A DNA stretch of 64,000 bases. Origin: DASUPK01 sp963728875. GTDB lineage: Bacteria > Actinomycetota > Thermoleophilia > Solirubrobacterales > 70-9. Positions 51,035 through 60,640 of this stretch are shown one piece after another. Each line of letters begins with the position of its first letter. Positions within the stretch are counted from its first letter, which is position 1. The stretch lies in assembly GCA_963728875.1 (NCBI GenBank), contig CAVSLJ010000001.1, forward strand, positions 620,001 to 684,000. The letters are read 5' to 3'. Below the pieces are notes generated by a model. The model was not told the DNA's origin. It ran no database searches and worked only from the letters and a program-made list of their open reading frames with translations. A program made the position numbers and the translations under genes.

Positions 51035-52265
51035 CCGCCTTCCGTGTGTACGCATCGGGGTCGGCCTGGAACTGCGAGCGGCAGTGCTCGGAGCAGAAGT
51101 AGAAGGTCCGTCCGGCGTGCTCGGCCGTCAGAGCCTTGGAGCGGTCCACCTTCATCCCGCAGACCGGGTCGGTCACTCCGCGGCGGGCGGTCAGATAGAA
51201 GAGCGCCGCGAAGATCACCAGTCCGAGGATGTTGAGGACGAGCTTGTAGTCGAGCTCGATCGAGCTGAAGATCTCGTCGCGCGTCGGGCGGGTATCGGGG
51301 ATCAGGCCGAGCAGGCTGAACAGGCCGTCGACGAGGAGCGCTGACAAGACGATGACCACGAACATCAGCGCCGTGATCCGGAGCGCGAACGCCCGCCCGT
51401 AGTACTTGATGTAGGCGGCCACGATCGGCAGCACGATCAGGTCGGCGAAGATGAACGCGATCACGCCGGCGAAACCGATCCCGCCGGACCAGAGCACGGC
51501 CGCCAGCGGCGCGTTGCCGACGGAGCAGACGAAGCTGAGCACGGCGATGATCGGGCCTGCGATCACGTTCTCGAGCAGCTTCAGGCCGGCCGGTGCGTCC
51601 TCGATGAAGAGCGCGTTGAAGAAGTCGTCACCGAGCAGCCCGATGAACCCGGCGAGCAGGAAGCCGATCGAGATCTCCTTCCAGAGCATCTTCCAGTCCC
51701 CCCGGAAGTTGTGGGCGACGTCCGACCAGGCCTGGACCGAGGTGAACCGCTCGCGCCAGCCCATCTGCTCGCCGGCCGCAACGTGCTGATGCTTCACCTG
51801 GGCGTGCACCGCATGCTCCCTGGCCTCCTCCTCGAGCTTCGGCGAGACGAACCTGCGCAGGAGGATCGCCATCAGGACGATCAGCACGATCCCGCCCACG
51901 AACTCGGCCAGGGTGAACTGCCAGCCGAGCAGGATCCAGATCACCAGGCCCAGCTCCCAGACCAGGTTCGTCGAGGCGAACTGGAAGGCCAGCGCGGTCG
52001 CGGCCGATGCGCCCTTCTGGAAGAGCGACTTGGCGATCGCGATCGCCGCGTAGGAGCAGGAAGACGAGGCGGCCCCGAGCCCGGTCGCCTTGGCGAGTGG
52101 GGTGAAGCCGCTGCCCGATAGCGCCGACTCGACCTTCTCCCGCGGCACCCAGGCCTGGACGATCGCCGAGATCGCGAAGCCCAGCACCAGGGCCCACCAG
52201 ACCTCGTAGGCCATCAGGAAGGACTGCTTGAGGCCCTCGCCAATCGTGGAGATGACGTCCGCCAT
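51003..52265 (-). CDS. ArsP/DUF318-type permease fused to a YHS metal-binding domain
   Basis: A 420-residue membrane protein. Eight or more helices form a COG0701-type permease in two halves, with the pore-lining motifs ASSSCSYAAIAIA (about residue 65-75) and VCSVGNAPLAAVLW (about 245). A His-rich cytoplasmic loop (HAVHAQVKHQHVAAGEQ) sits between them. Residues from about 365 onward form a YHS domain (DPVCGMKVD ... YFCSEHCRSQF) that binds heavy metals. It is divergent from a CsoR gene with a perfect CsoR-like operator 12 bp upstream of its ATG. Confidence 0.9.
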   Translation of the reverse strand: MADVISTIGEGLKQSFLMAYEVWWALVLGFAISAIVQAWVPREKVESALSGSGFTPLAKATGLGAASSSCSYAAIAIAKSLFQKGASAATALAFQFASTNLVWELGLVIWILLGWQFTLAEFVGGIVLIVLMAILLRRFVSPKLEEEAREHAVHAQVKHQHVAAGEQMGWRERFTSVQAWSDVAHNFRGDWKMLWKEISIGFLLAGFIGLLGDDFFNALFIEDAPAGLKLLENVIAGPIIAVLSFVCSVGNAPLAAVLWSGGIGFAGVIAFIFADLIVLPIVAAYIKYYGRAFALRITALMFVVIVLSALLVDGLFSLLGLIPDTRPTRDEIFSSIELDYKLVLNILGLVIFAALFYLTARRGVTDPVCGMKVDRSKALTAEHAGRTFYFCSEHCRSQFQADPDAYTRKADGSLQPDPVT

Positions 52266-52276
52266 TGGTTGACGAC

Positions 52277-52295
52277 TATACCCCATGGGGGTATA
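52277..52295. promoter_or_regulatory. CsoR-like operator
   Basis: TATACCCCATGGGGGTATA is a perfect eight-base inverted repeat around ATG. It matches the G-tract pseudo-palindrome (ATACCC/GGGTAT) of copper-sensing CsoR operators and lies between the divergent csoR and permease genes. On the minus strand it overlaps a TATAGT -10-like hexamer. Confidence 0.85.
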
Positions 52296-52303
52296 CTTCG
52301 CAC

Positions 52304-52588
52304 ATGACCAAAACGAAGACACCCGGCTACAAGTCATCGAAGGACCAGCTCATGAACCGCCTCGCCCGCGTCGAGGGACAGGTCGGCGGCGTCAAGCGGA
52401 TGATCGAGGAGGACCGCTACTGCATCGACGTCCTCACCCAGATCGAAGCCGCCCAGGCGGCCCTCAACAAGATCGCGCTGGGACTCGTGGACGACCACGT
52501 CCGCAACTGCATGCGCGGAGGCAAGGGCGCGAGCGAGGAGCAGGTGCAGGAGCTGATGGGCGCGGTCGGCCGGCTCGTCGCCAGTTGA
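52304..52588 (+). CDS. csoR: Metal-sensing repressor of the CsoR/RcnR family
   Basis: A 94-residue all-helical repressor. The copper-type ligand set is present: C40 in RYCIDV, H65 and C69 in DDHVRNC. It releases DNA on binding Cu(I) in characterised homologues. The adjacent perfect operator supports autoregulation and control of the divergent permease-YHS operon. The metal could be something other than copper. Confidence 0.92.
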   Translation: MTKTKTPGYKSSKDQLMNRLARVEGQVGGVKRMIEEDRYCIDVLTQIEAAQAALNKIALGLVDDHVRNCMRGGKGASEEQVQELMGAVGRLVAS

Positions 52589-52628
52589 GGCCGCGTTTAC
52601 ACCGCGGCGTTCGGGTAGAAAACCGTGG

Positions 52629-52826
52629 ATGCAGCGGGCCAAGATCCGGCGCTGGCTTCTGATCGTCTTCGTGGTGCTGGCGGCGGCTTCGATGTTCCCT
52701 TCGCTCGGCGGCCCTTCACACCGCTCGGTGCCGCCAGCCCACCACGCGACGCTGATCGCCAAGCATCAGGGAGCCACGGCGAGCGGCGCAGCCGATCACC
52801 GTAGGCCCGTCCGTGACAGGCCGTAG
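52629..52826 (+). CDS. Possible small membrane-anchored protein
   Basis: A 65-residue frame with one hydrophobic N-terminal helix (WLLIVFVVLAAASMF) after a basic start, then a His/Pro-containing polar tail (SVPPAHHATLIAKHQG). It lies 40 bases after csoR. The histidines invite a link to the metal operon, but coding evidence is only moderate: no clear ribosome site and mixed codon bias towards the end. Confidence 0.4.
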   Translation: MQRAKIRRWLLIVFVVLAAASMFPSLGGPSHRSVPPAHHATLIAKHQGATASGAADHRRPVRDRP

Positions 52827-52963
52827 CGGGCCGGCCGCCTGTTCCCGGTCCACAAAACTCATCAGGCAGCAGACGGCCCACGCATGGCACGTCCAGATTG
52901 GCCGTTGTGCAGCTATGCACCACTCGTCCAATTGGACGAGTCGGCTGGACCGCTGTCCGATAG

Positions 52964-54241
52964 ATGGAACATATGGAGGCCCACACGATCGGGAGCTCCC
53001 CGACGACATCGCGAACCCTCAGATCGCATGGCCGCGCGCCCTCGCGCCTGCGCCGCCTGTGGAGGCGGATCCGGGCGTTCGAGCGTGAGTGGTCGGTTTC
53101 GGGCCCTGCGGTCTTCGTGGTCATCGCGGCCGGCCTGCTGGTCTACAACCACGTCCAGCAGAAGGTGCCCGATCTCGTCTTCTGGCTCGGCCTGGCGCTG
53201 ATCGGGGCGGTCTTCGCGTGGTTGCTCCAGGACAACCATCGCCGCGCCGTGGTGGATTCGCTGACCGGTCTCGCCAACCGGCTGCAGCTCCGTCGCGACC
53301 TGCGCGACCTGCTCTCCTCCCGTGAGCAGGAGACCCTCGTCCTGCTCGAGCTCGAGGGCGTCACCGACTATCGCGACAGCCAGGGCTTCCAGGCGAGCGA
53401 CGACTTGCTCCACGGCTTCTCCCGCAGCCTCGCCGACGTCGTCGGCAATCTCGGCGGCAAGGCCTACCGCGTCGACGGCGATCAGTTCTGCGCGCTGGTC
53501 CCCGACGCGGATCGCGACGCCGGCGAGATCGCGATGGCGCTCTTCGTCTCGGGCGCCAAGGACGGCGAGGCGGTGCTCGGCCGAGCCCACGGCGTCGTGT
53601 CGCTGCCCGACGACGCCGACGATGCAGACCGGGCGCTGCAGCTAGCGGGCCAGCGCCTCGCCGCCGACAAGCGCCTCCAGCATCAATCGGCGAAGCACCA
53701 GGCCCATGACGCGCTGATGGCGATCCTGAACGCCCGCCGCCCCGAGATGGGCCCGCACCTGCGCGCCGTCGCCTACCACGCGATCTCCCTCGGCCGAGAG
53801 CTCGGCCTCGGCCGCGAGCAGCTCGACGACCTCGTCTTCGCCGCCCGCCTCCAGAACATCGGCATGCTCTCCGTTCCCGACGCGGTGATCGAGAGCCAGA
53901 GCCATCTCCCGGCCGCGGAATCCATCGTGATTCGCAACCTCCCGGGCGCCGGCGCCGAGATCATCGCCTCCGCCCCGGCGCTCGCCTCGGTCGCGACCCT
54001 CGTCCGCTCGAGCCACGAGAACTACGACGGCAGCGGCTACCCGGACGGCCTGGCCGGCGACCAGATCCCGCTCGGCTCCCGCATCCTCGCCGTCTGCGTG
54101 GCGTACGTCGTACTGACGGCGAAGCGTGAGGACCAGCGCGCCCTGAGTCAAGAACGTGCGCTGGCGGAATTGCGTCGCTCCACCGGCACCCAGTTCGATC
54201 CGCGGGTGGTCGAGGCGCTCGCGGAGGACCTGACGGACTAG
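52964..54241 (+). CDS. GGDEF/HD-GYP protein degenerate at both catalytic sites
   Basis: A 425-residue protein with two hydrophobic helices near residues 48-65 and 70-88. A GGDEF-like domain follows, entered by the normal VDSLTGLANRLQL signature but with the active loop reading VDGDQF instead of GGDEF. The C-terminal HD-GYP-like domain keeps ENYDGSGYPDGLAGDQIPLGSR (GYP part intact), but the metal-binding HD is replaced by QN in LQNIGMLSVPD. It is therefore probably a c-di-GMP receptor or scaffold and not an enzyme. Another ATG lies at 52973. Confidence 0.87.
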   Translation: MEHMEAHTIGSSPTTSRTLRSHGRAPSRLRRLWRRIRAFEREWSVSGPAVFVVIAAGLLVYNHVQQKVPDLVFWLGLALIGAVFAWLLQDNHRRAVVDSLTGLANRLQLRRDLRDLLSSREQETLVLLELEGVTDYRDSQGFQASDDLLHGFSRSLADVVGNLGGKAYRVDGDQFCALVPDADRDAGEIAMALFVSGAKDGEAVLGRAHGVVSLPDDADDADRALQLAGQRLAADKRLQHQSAKHQAHDALMAILNARRPEMGPHLRAVAYHAISLGRELGLGREQLDDLVFAARLQNIGMLSVPDAVIESQSHLPAAESIVIRNLPGAGAEIIASAPALASVATLVRSSHENYDGSGYPDGLAGDQIPLGSRILAVCVAYVVLTAKREDQRALSQERALAELRRSTGTQFDPRVVEALAEDLTD

Positions 54242-54264
54242 CCGAGGCGAAGCGGCCGGCCCGC

Positions 54265-55323
54265 TCAGTCGTAGAGCGTGAACGCCGCCAGCACCACGTA
54301 GATCGCGATCAGCGCGAGGCCCTCGAAGAGCTGGGCCTCTCCGTCGCCGGTGATCTGCCAGACCGCGATCGCGGTCAGGAAGAGCGCCCCTATATATACG
54401 GGCGCGAGCGCGAAGGTCAGGTGCGTGGTGAAGAGCAGCGAGGTGAGCACCAGCGCCGGGAAGAGGAAGGCGGCGATCTGGGCGACCGAGTTCTTCACCA
54501 CCGAGATCGCGAGGTCCGACTTGCCCTTGGCGGCGAGAAAGATCCCGGTGAAGTTCTCGACCGCGTTGCCGGCGACCGCGACGATCACCAGGCCGGCGAA
54601 CGCCTTGGAGATCCCGAGGGACTCGACCGCCGGGTCGAGGGCGTGGATGAACCAGTCCGAGACGAAAGCGGCCCCGGTTCCGGCGATGGCTAGAAGGAAG
54701 ACGGCGACGCCGAATGGGAACCGCGGCTTGGTCTCCTCAACCCCGGACTCAGCGGTCGCCGTTTCGGATCGCAGATAACCCCAGGCCCAGGCGCCGTAGA
54801 CCACCAGCAGGCAGATCGCCCCGACGTTCGAGAGCCCCTCGATGTGGTGGCTCGCCTTGTCCGAGGAGGCGATCGAGAGCCCGATGATCACGATCACGAA
54901 GATCGAGACGAACAGCAGGGTCGCCGTGTCCTGCGGCAGCCGTCGGCCGAAGCGCATGCAGCTGTCGTCGGCTCGGATCGATCCCGCGACGATCACCAGC
55001 CCGAGCACGAGCAGGGCATTGGCGAAGATCGAGCCGATCAGGGAGGTCTGGGCGACCACCACCTCGCCGGAGCTCAACGCGAACACAACGATGAAGAACT
55101 CGGGCAGGTTGCCGAGGGTCGACTGCATGAAACCGGTGACCGCCGGCCCGAAGCGCATGCCGACCTGCTCCGTGGCGAGGGCGACCACCCAGGCGAGGCC
55201 GGCGAGGGCGAGCGTCGCTGCAGCGAAGGCGATCACGGCGCTCGCGTCCGAGTAGCGGAGCACTCCGGCGATCGCCGTGATCGCAGCCGTCGCCGCGAGA
55301 AACGCTTGCTCCCTCCTAATCAC
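54265..55323 (-). CDS. Calcium/cation:proton antiporter (CaCA/CAX family)
   Basis: A 352-residue membrane protein with about 11 helices in two homologous halves. The alpha repeats are visible: GNLPEFFIVVFALSSGE in half one and GNAVENFTGIFLAAKG in half two, each carrying the key acidic residue. It probably expels Ca2+ in exchange for H+. It starts with GTG and an AGGAGGGAG stretch lies just inside the coding region, so the start is less certain than the identity. Confidence 0.92.
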   Translation of the reverse strand: MIRREQAFLAATAAITAIAGVLRYSDASAVIAFAAATLALAGLAWVVALATEQVGMRFGPAVTGFMQSTLGNLPEFFIVVFALSSGEVVVAQTSLIGSIFANALLVLGLVIVAGSIRADDSCMRFGRRLPQDTATLLFVSIFVIVIIGLSIASSDKASHHIEGLSNVGAICLLVVYGAWAWGYLRSETATAESGVEETKPRFPFGVAVFLLAIAGTGAAFVSDWFIHALDPAVESLGISKAFAGLVIVAVAGNAVENFTGIFLAAKGKSDLAISVVKNSVAQIAAFLFPALVLTSLLFTTHLTFALAPVYIGALFLTAIAVWQITGDGEAQLFEGLALIAIYVVLAAFTLYD

Positions 55324-55412
55324 CGCCGGGAGACTTTCAGGTTTGGACCGACCGATAGGGTCAGCAACAACGACGCCCGAGGCGGGTTCAAAGAAGCACA
55401 GGAGGGAGGACC

Positions 55413-55855
55413 ATGCATCGGCTCAGAAGTCATCTCACATACGCGAACGTGGCAGCCACCCTCGCCCTCGTCATCGCAATCGGGGGCGGGACGGCGATCG
55501 CCGTTAAGGGGACGGCGCCGAAAAACTCGGTCGATTAGCTAAGAGCATCCGGCCGTACAACGTGACGGCGCGCGATCTGACGCGCTTGATCGAGGTTCGG
55601 GCTCAGACGAACTTTAACGACCCCGCGCCGGCCGACGGCACGTTCACGGGCAACATCCACGGCGGCGTGTCCGAGATGGGACGCGGGTAATCACGGGCGG
55701 CGGATACGGTCGACAATGACCGTGCGGCGCTGATTGGCTCGCAGCCGACGAGCGAGGCTTGGATCGTCAGCGCAAAGGGCGACGGCACCAATGAGGCCAG
55801 GATCACTGCGATCGCGTGGTGCCTCTCCAAGCGAGCCGAGAAGCCGACGCCCTAG
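55413..55855 (+). pseudogene. Degraded secreted surface-protein gene
   Basis: After a strong GGAGGGAGG ribosome site, 41 codons encode a typical Thermoleophilia N-terminus (LRSHLTYANVAATLALVIAI) and stop. The same protein continues in other frames: KSIRPYNVTARDL from 55541, RVITGGGYG at 55684, and VDNDRAALIG to WCLSKRAEKPTP with a TAG at 55853. At least three frame breaks (about 55536, 55685, 55708) are needed. The family consists of exported proteins with a signal helix and a beta-rich body of unknown function. Confidence 0.75.
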
Positions 55856-57405
55856 CCCCGGACGACCAGTTTGCGCTTTCGCGAGGCTCCTGGTTCGTAG
55901 GGATATCCGCTCTGACTCTTGACCAGCGCGCGGAAGAGGTAGCGCACGCGCCCGACTGTCTGGGTGAACCGATAACGACCGCGGAACCGGCCGTCTGGGT
56001 CGGTTCGAAGTTGCTTGAAGGTCCGCCACTTCCGGCCCACGCGCGCTTGCAAGGCCACCGCGCGCCCATCGGCGTTCGGTCCCGGCAGATGGCCGAGGAA
56101 GGTCGCTGCCTGACCATTCGTCAAGCGCTTCTTCGGAAGGTCCAGCGTGGGCACCACAGTTGAGTCGAGCTCGATTCGGTCGCTGAGCTTCTTGGTGTTG
56201 AAGCGATAGACCAAGTCGAGGGTCCGAGATGGTCCGGCACCGAGTCTGGTGGCGAAGCGGCCATTCGCCTGAGTGGTGACGGTGGTGGCGAGCTCACGGC
56301 CGGCATCGGGAAGCTCGATCGTCTGATACACGCAGACGGTTGCTCCCGGAACCGGATTGCCGGCCCCATCCCTCAGCGTTCCCCGGACCACCGGATCGTC
56401 GTTCGAGGTGAGCGATACACGTCGGTGCAATTGACCGCCGACGTCAGCCCCAGCGTCGAGCGATGTCGCGGTGATCCCTCCGGACGCGGCGCAGGAGTTA
56501 TCGGCTTGGACCGTTCGGCGAAGACAGGGCGACTGATTGCCGCCCACGTCGTAACCGCAGACCTGGACATCGTTTGCTCCGTTCACCCAGCCCGGATCGT
56601 GCTCAGTGTCGAGCTGCAACGCACGCGGGCCCGATGAGTCCGGACAGGGCTTGAGATGCGAGTAATACGCGCCGACGTCAGGACCGCAGAAGTCAGTCGA
56701 GGCGGAGGGAACACCGTTGACGAAGATCACGATCGATCGCGCCCCTCCCCCCGAATCAGTGACGGTGCCATTGACCGTTTGGATTCCGCTCGACTACGCC
56801 GCCGTCCAGAAGCTCACCCGCGGCGCTCAGTGACGGAGCGGCCAGGTCCTGTACGTCGGCGTAGAAGTTGGTGATGTAGGCAAACGCGGCGGTGCTCGAG
56901 CAGGGGTTGGCGAAGCACTGCTCGTAGATGGCGTAGAAGCTGGTGTTGTTCTGGACTGGGACGACCCACTGATCTCCAGGCCCGCCCACGGCCGAGTACC
57001 CCGGCGAGCCGCTGCCACTGCTCATCGGGCCATAGCCGCCATTGCGCGTAGTAATGGAGTGTTGACTGAGCCGTCTTGAAGACGGTGTTCGGGGCGGCCG
57101 TCCATTGCCAGACGACGTAGGTGTTGTTGGTGCTCTGTCCGTTGGCCTCCATGCGAAGACCCCATGCCAAGGCACGTATCCGTCTGGCTGACCTTCGTCG
57201 CCCCACCAAACGGCCGGATCATCGCGGCGTCGACGTTGCCCACATTCGAGTTGCACTGCTGCACGGCGTAGTTGGCCCGTGCGGCTGCGGGAGCGAGTGC
57301 AGTCAACGCAGTCGCTGTCATCACGGCCAGCAGGAACCGAACGGCCGGACTCGTCCGCCTTCCGGCCGATCTGCCCTGGATCCTCTTTCCCCTCAACAGG
57401 CGCAT
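55852..57405 (-). pseudogene. Secreted beta-rich protein with carboxypeptidase-regulatory-like domain, multiply frameshifted
   Basis: Begins with a long signal peptide (RFLLAVMTATALTALAPAAARA) and NYAVQQCNSNVGN. The reading then moves through three further frames: MEANGQSTNNTYVVWQW, then GSPGYSAVGGPGDQW to FYADVQDLAAPSLSA, then TVNGTVTDSGGGARS to the end (LVVRG). The last 290 residues hold a domain with GTLRDGAGNPVPGATVCVYQ, a typical carboxypeptidase-regulatory/Cna-B-like sandwich. Breaks lie near 57170, 57043 and 56790. It follows the sigma-factor gene by 43 bases, as in related loci, and shares CTAG with the degraded gene opposite. Confidence 0.75.
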
Positions 57406-57448
57406 CTCCCACCTGAGTCGTATCGCGGTCAATCTCTTCCCCCGACCC

Positions 57449-58824
57449 TTACTCGATCCCGAAGCCTCCACCCGAGCCGCCGCCTCCGCTCGAGCTCCCG
57501 CCTCCGCCGCCAGACGGCCCACCGAACTCGCCGCCACTACTGCTTGGCGACGAACTCGCGCCGGTGGCCTCGATCCCCAGCTGCCGACTCCTCTGCTGCG
57601 TCGGAGTGGGCGTCTGGCTCTGCGGTTTCAGGCGTCTCGTCCCCCGAAGGTCCGGGGTCGGTCGGGGGCTGCGTCTGGCTGCGCGTCAGGGACCGTGGCG
57701 GGGCTCGGCTCTGCCGGCCTCTCAAGCGTCGGCTTGCTGTCGTCATGACCACCGGCAATTGCGCCGGGATCCACCACGCCCGTCGCCACGCAGGTTGCGC
57801 CGCCGGCAGCCGTCGCGCCGCAGATCGCAAGGACCTTTGCGATGGCCGCCATTCCCGCACCTCGCGATCCACCGGCCGCTGCGACCGAGGCCGCATTCCC
57901 ACCCCCACCGCCGCCGCGCGAGAGCACCGAGTAGCCGGCCTCACGCACCTTGTCCACGATGGCTCCGGCGCGCTCGGCGATCCATTCGTGCGGGCGGCCG
58001 CCCATCGACTGGTCGAGCATCGGGCCAGCGGGCATGAGCTCGAAGATTTTGTCCGGGATCGTGAGGTACGCGCGCAGCTTGGCTCGGCAGGCGGCGCAGC
58101 TCCTCAGGTGAAACTCGAGCGCCTCGCTGGATCCGTTGGCGCCCTCGCCATCGGCCATCTCGGAAAGCGCGACTGCGAGCTCCTCACACCGACGTCCCTG
58201 CTCGATGTCGGCGAAGACCTGCAGAAACCGCTTCCTGCCCTCCGCCATGCACCGATTGATTTTTGTATACGACCATCCCGTGATTTCGCCAATCTCGGCA
58301 TACGAATACCCCTGCGCCTTCAAGGTGAGCGCCCGAACCTCCTGCGGCTTCAGGGCATTGAGTGCCTCTCCGCTCCGGACCACTCGCTCGCGCCGGGCGA
58401 GGCGATCGTCAGGTTCCGGACTCCCGGACGCAATCGAGTCGAGGGGGTCCCGGTCGTCTTCCTCGTCGGGCCGTGACAGACGGGGCGAGCCGAGGAGGCG
58501 CTCTCGCTGACGGCGCACGGCCAGCGCCTCGCGCTTGGTGACGGTCTGCATCCACCGGACCAGGTTGTCGCCCTCGATCGGCGGGGCCTTGGTCAGCAGG
58601 ATCTCGAGCGAGCGCTGATACGCGTCCTCGGCGTCGTCGGCGCATATCGAGTAGCGGCGGGCGGTCCGGCGAAAGACAGCGTCGTGCGTCTCCACAAGAG
58701 CGCTCGCCGCGCGGCGGCGCGACTCGGGGGAGGCGACTGCCTCTCCGGCCTCATTAGTGGATCGAGCTTCGGCCCCCGCTCGACCAGTTGCTCCCAACAA
58801 ACCCAGACGCCTCACCTCCGACAC
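57449..58824 (-). CDS. Sigma-70-family factor fused to a zinc-finger/membrane tail, two frame breaks near its 3' end
   Basis: An ECF-like sigma factor: region 2 near residues 45-110 (CADDAEDAYQRSLEILL, WMQTVTKREAL) and region 4 near 165-210 (LKPQEVRALTLKAQGYSYAE, ITGWSYTKINR). An anti-sigma-type zinc site (HLRSCAACRAKL) follows, then a hydrophobic segment (MAAIAKVLAICGATAAGG), so the factor may be held at the membrane. The open frame stops at 57628, but the family's Gly/Ser tail (SPSSSGGEFGG ... GGGFGIE) follows in shifted frames to a TAA at 57449; breaks lie near 57660 and 57600. Start is GTG. Confidence 0.83.
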
Positions 58825-58993
58825 ATCCAGGTGAGGCGAAACCTGCCACTACTCGCCCCATTTCACCAGCGGTCGCGTTCGCAATTTGCGCACCTGCCTT
58901 CGCAAAATCACCGCAATTTGCGGGACCGGCATACGCACAACTGAGGACTTGCCCGCGCTTGCCGTGTCCGCCGTGTCCTGCGAGACTCACCGC

Positions 58994-59542
58994 GTGTCCG
59001 CGGGGAGGGGATCCCACAAAGCTGCCGTCGCAATCGCCGCCTCGGCGATTGCTCTCACCGTGCCCGCCGCCGAGGCCACCGCGACGATGCCGGTCACCCC
59101 GCTCTCGAAGGGCAAGCACAAGACCAAGTTCGTCTTCCTGAAGGCCCGCGTCGGCTCCGACGGGGTCGTCACCCCCGGCCAGCTCGAGACCATCTCGATC
59201 TCGCGGATGGCGCCCAAGGCGCGAATCGCCGTCTTCCTGGAGGCCCCGCCGACCACGATTCAGTGCGGCGAGCTCTACTTCTGCGATCCGGCGCCGGCCG
59301 CGCCCGCGCCGGGGTCCCCGCCCTTCGTGGCCAACAAGAAGGGCCGCGCGGTGCTCACCTTCGTCATGCCGGACAGCTACTACCTGGAGACGGATCCGTT
59401 CAACCCGAAGATCCGCCAGCCGGTGAGCTTCGCCGACCAGCAGAGGATCCACATCGACGTCGAGGGCTCCTCGAGGACCAAGCACGTGAAGCGCGAGAGC
59501 TTCGGGTTCGCGCGGGCGGTCGTGCACCGGCCCTCCTCGTAG
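58994..59542 (+). CDS. Secreted protein of unknown function
   Basis: A 182-residue exported protein starting at GTG with a signal peptide ending near VPAAEATA. The mature protein is beta-rich with an LSKGKHKTKFVFLKAR opening, two cysteines (QCGELYFCDP) and GFARAVVH near the end. I see no catalytic motif. The frame is open upstream to 58886 but codon bias fades there. A hairpin follows at 59557. Confidence 0.68.
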   Translation: MSAGRGSHKAAVAIAASAIALTVPAAEATATMPVTPLSKGKHKTKFVFLKARVGSDGVVTPGQLETISISRMAPKARIAVFLEAPPTTIQCGELYFCDPAPAAPAPGSPPFVANKKGRAVLTFVMPDSYYLETDPFNPKIRQPVSFADQQRIHIDVEGSSRTKHVKRESFGFARAVVHRPSS

Positions 59543-59556
59543 CCGAGCTCCGAGGC

Positions 59557-59598
59557 GTTGGCGAGTTACCGACCGAAAGGGGTCGGAAAGTCGCCAAC
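59557..59598 (+). terminator. Two-tier hairpin downstream of the secreted-protein gene
   Basis: GTTGGCGA pairs with TCGCCAAC and, inside it, CCGACC pairs with GGTCGG around a GAAAGG loop, with an internal GTTA/AAAG bulge. It starts 15 bases after the stop. There is no T-tract, so efficiency is uncertain. Confidence 0.55.
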
Positions 59599-59658
59599 TC
59601 CCCCCGCTGAGACCCATCTGCCGCCGCCTCGCGGATCCGCAGCTATATTCGCCGACCG

Positions 59659-60606
<948 letters not shown>

Positions 60607-60640
60607 CCGAAAGTTCTCACGGCCTTCTGGACGCGGGCCG

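Noticed and set aside
49909..52265. Arsenic methylation/efflux operon (ArsM-ArsP)
   Set aside because: The permease resembles ArsP, but the methyltransferase lacks the essential ArsM cysteines and the regulator is CsoR, not ArsR, so a general metal role is safer.
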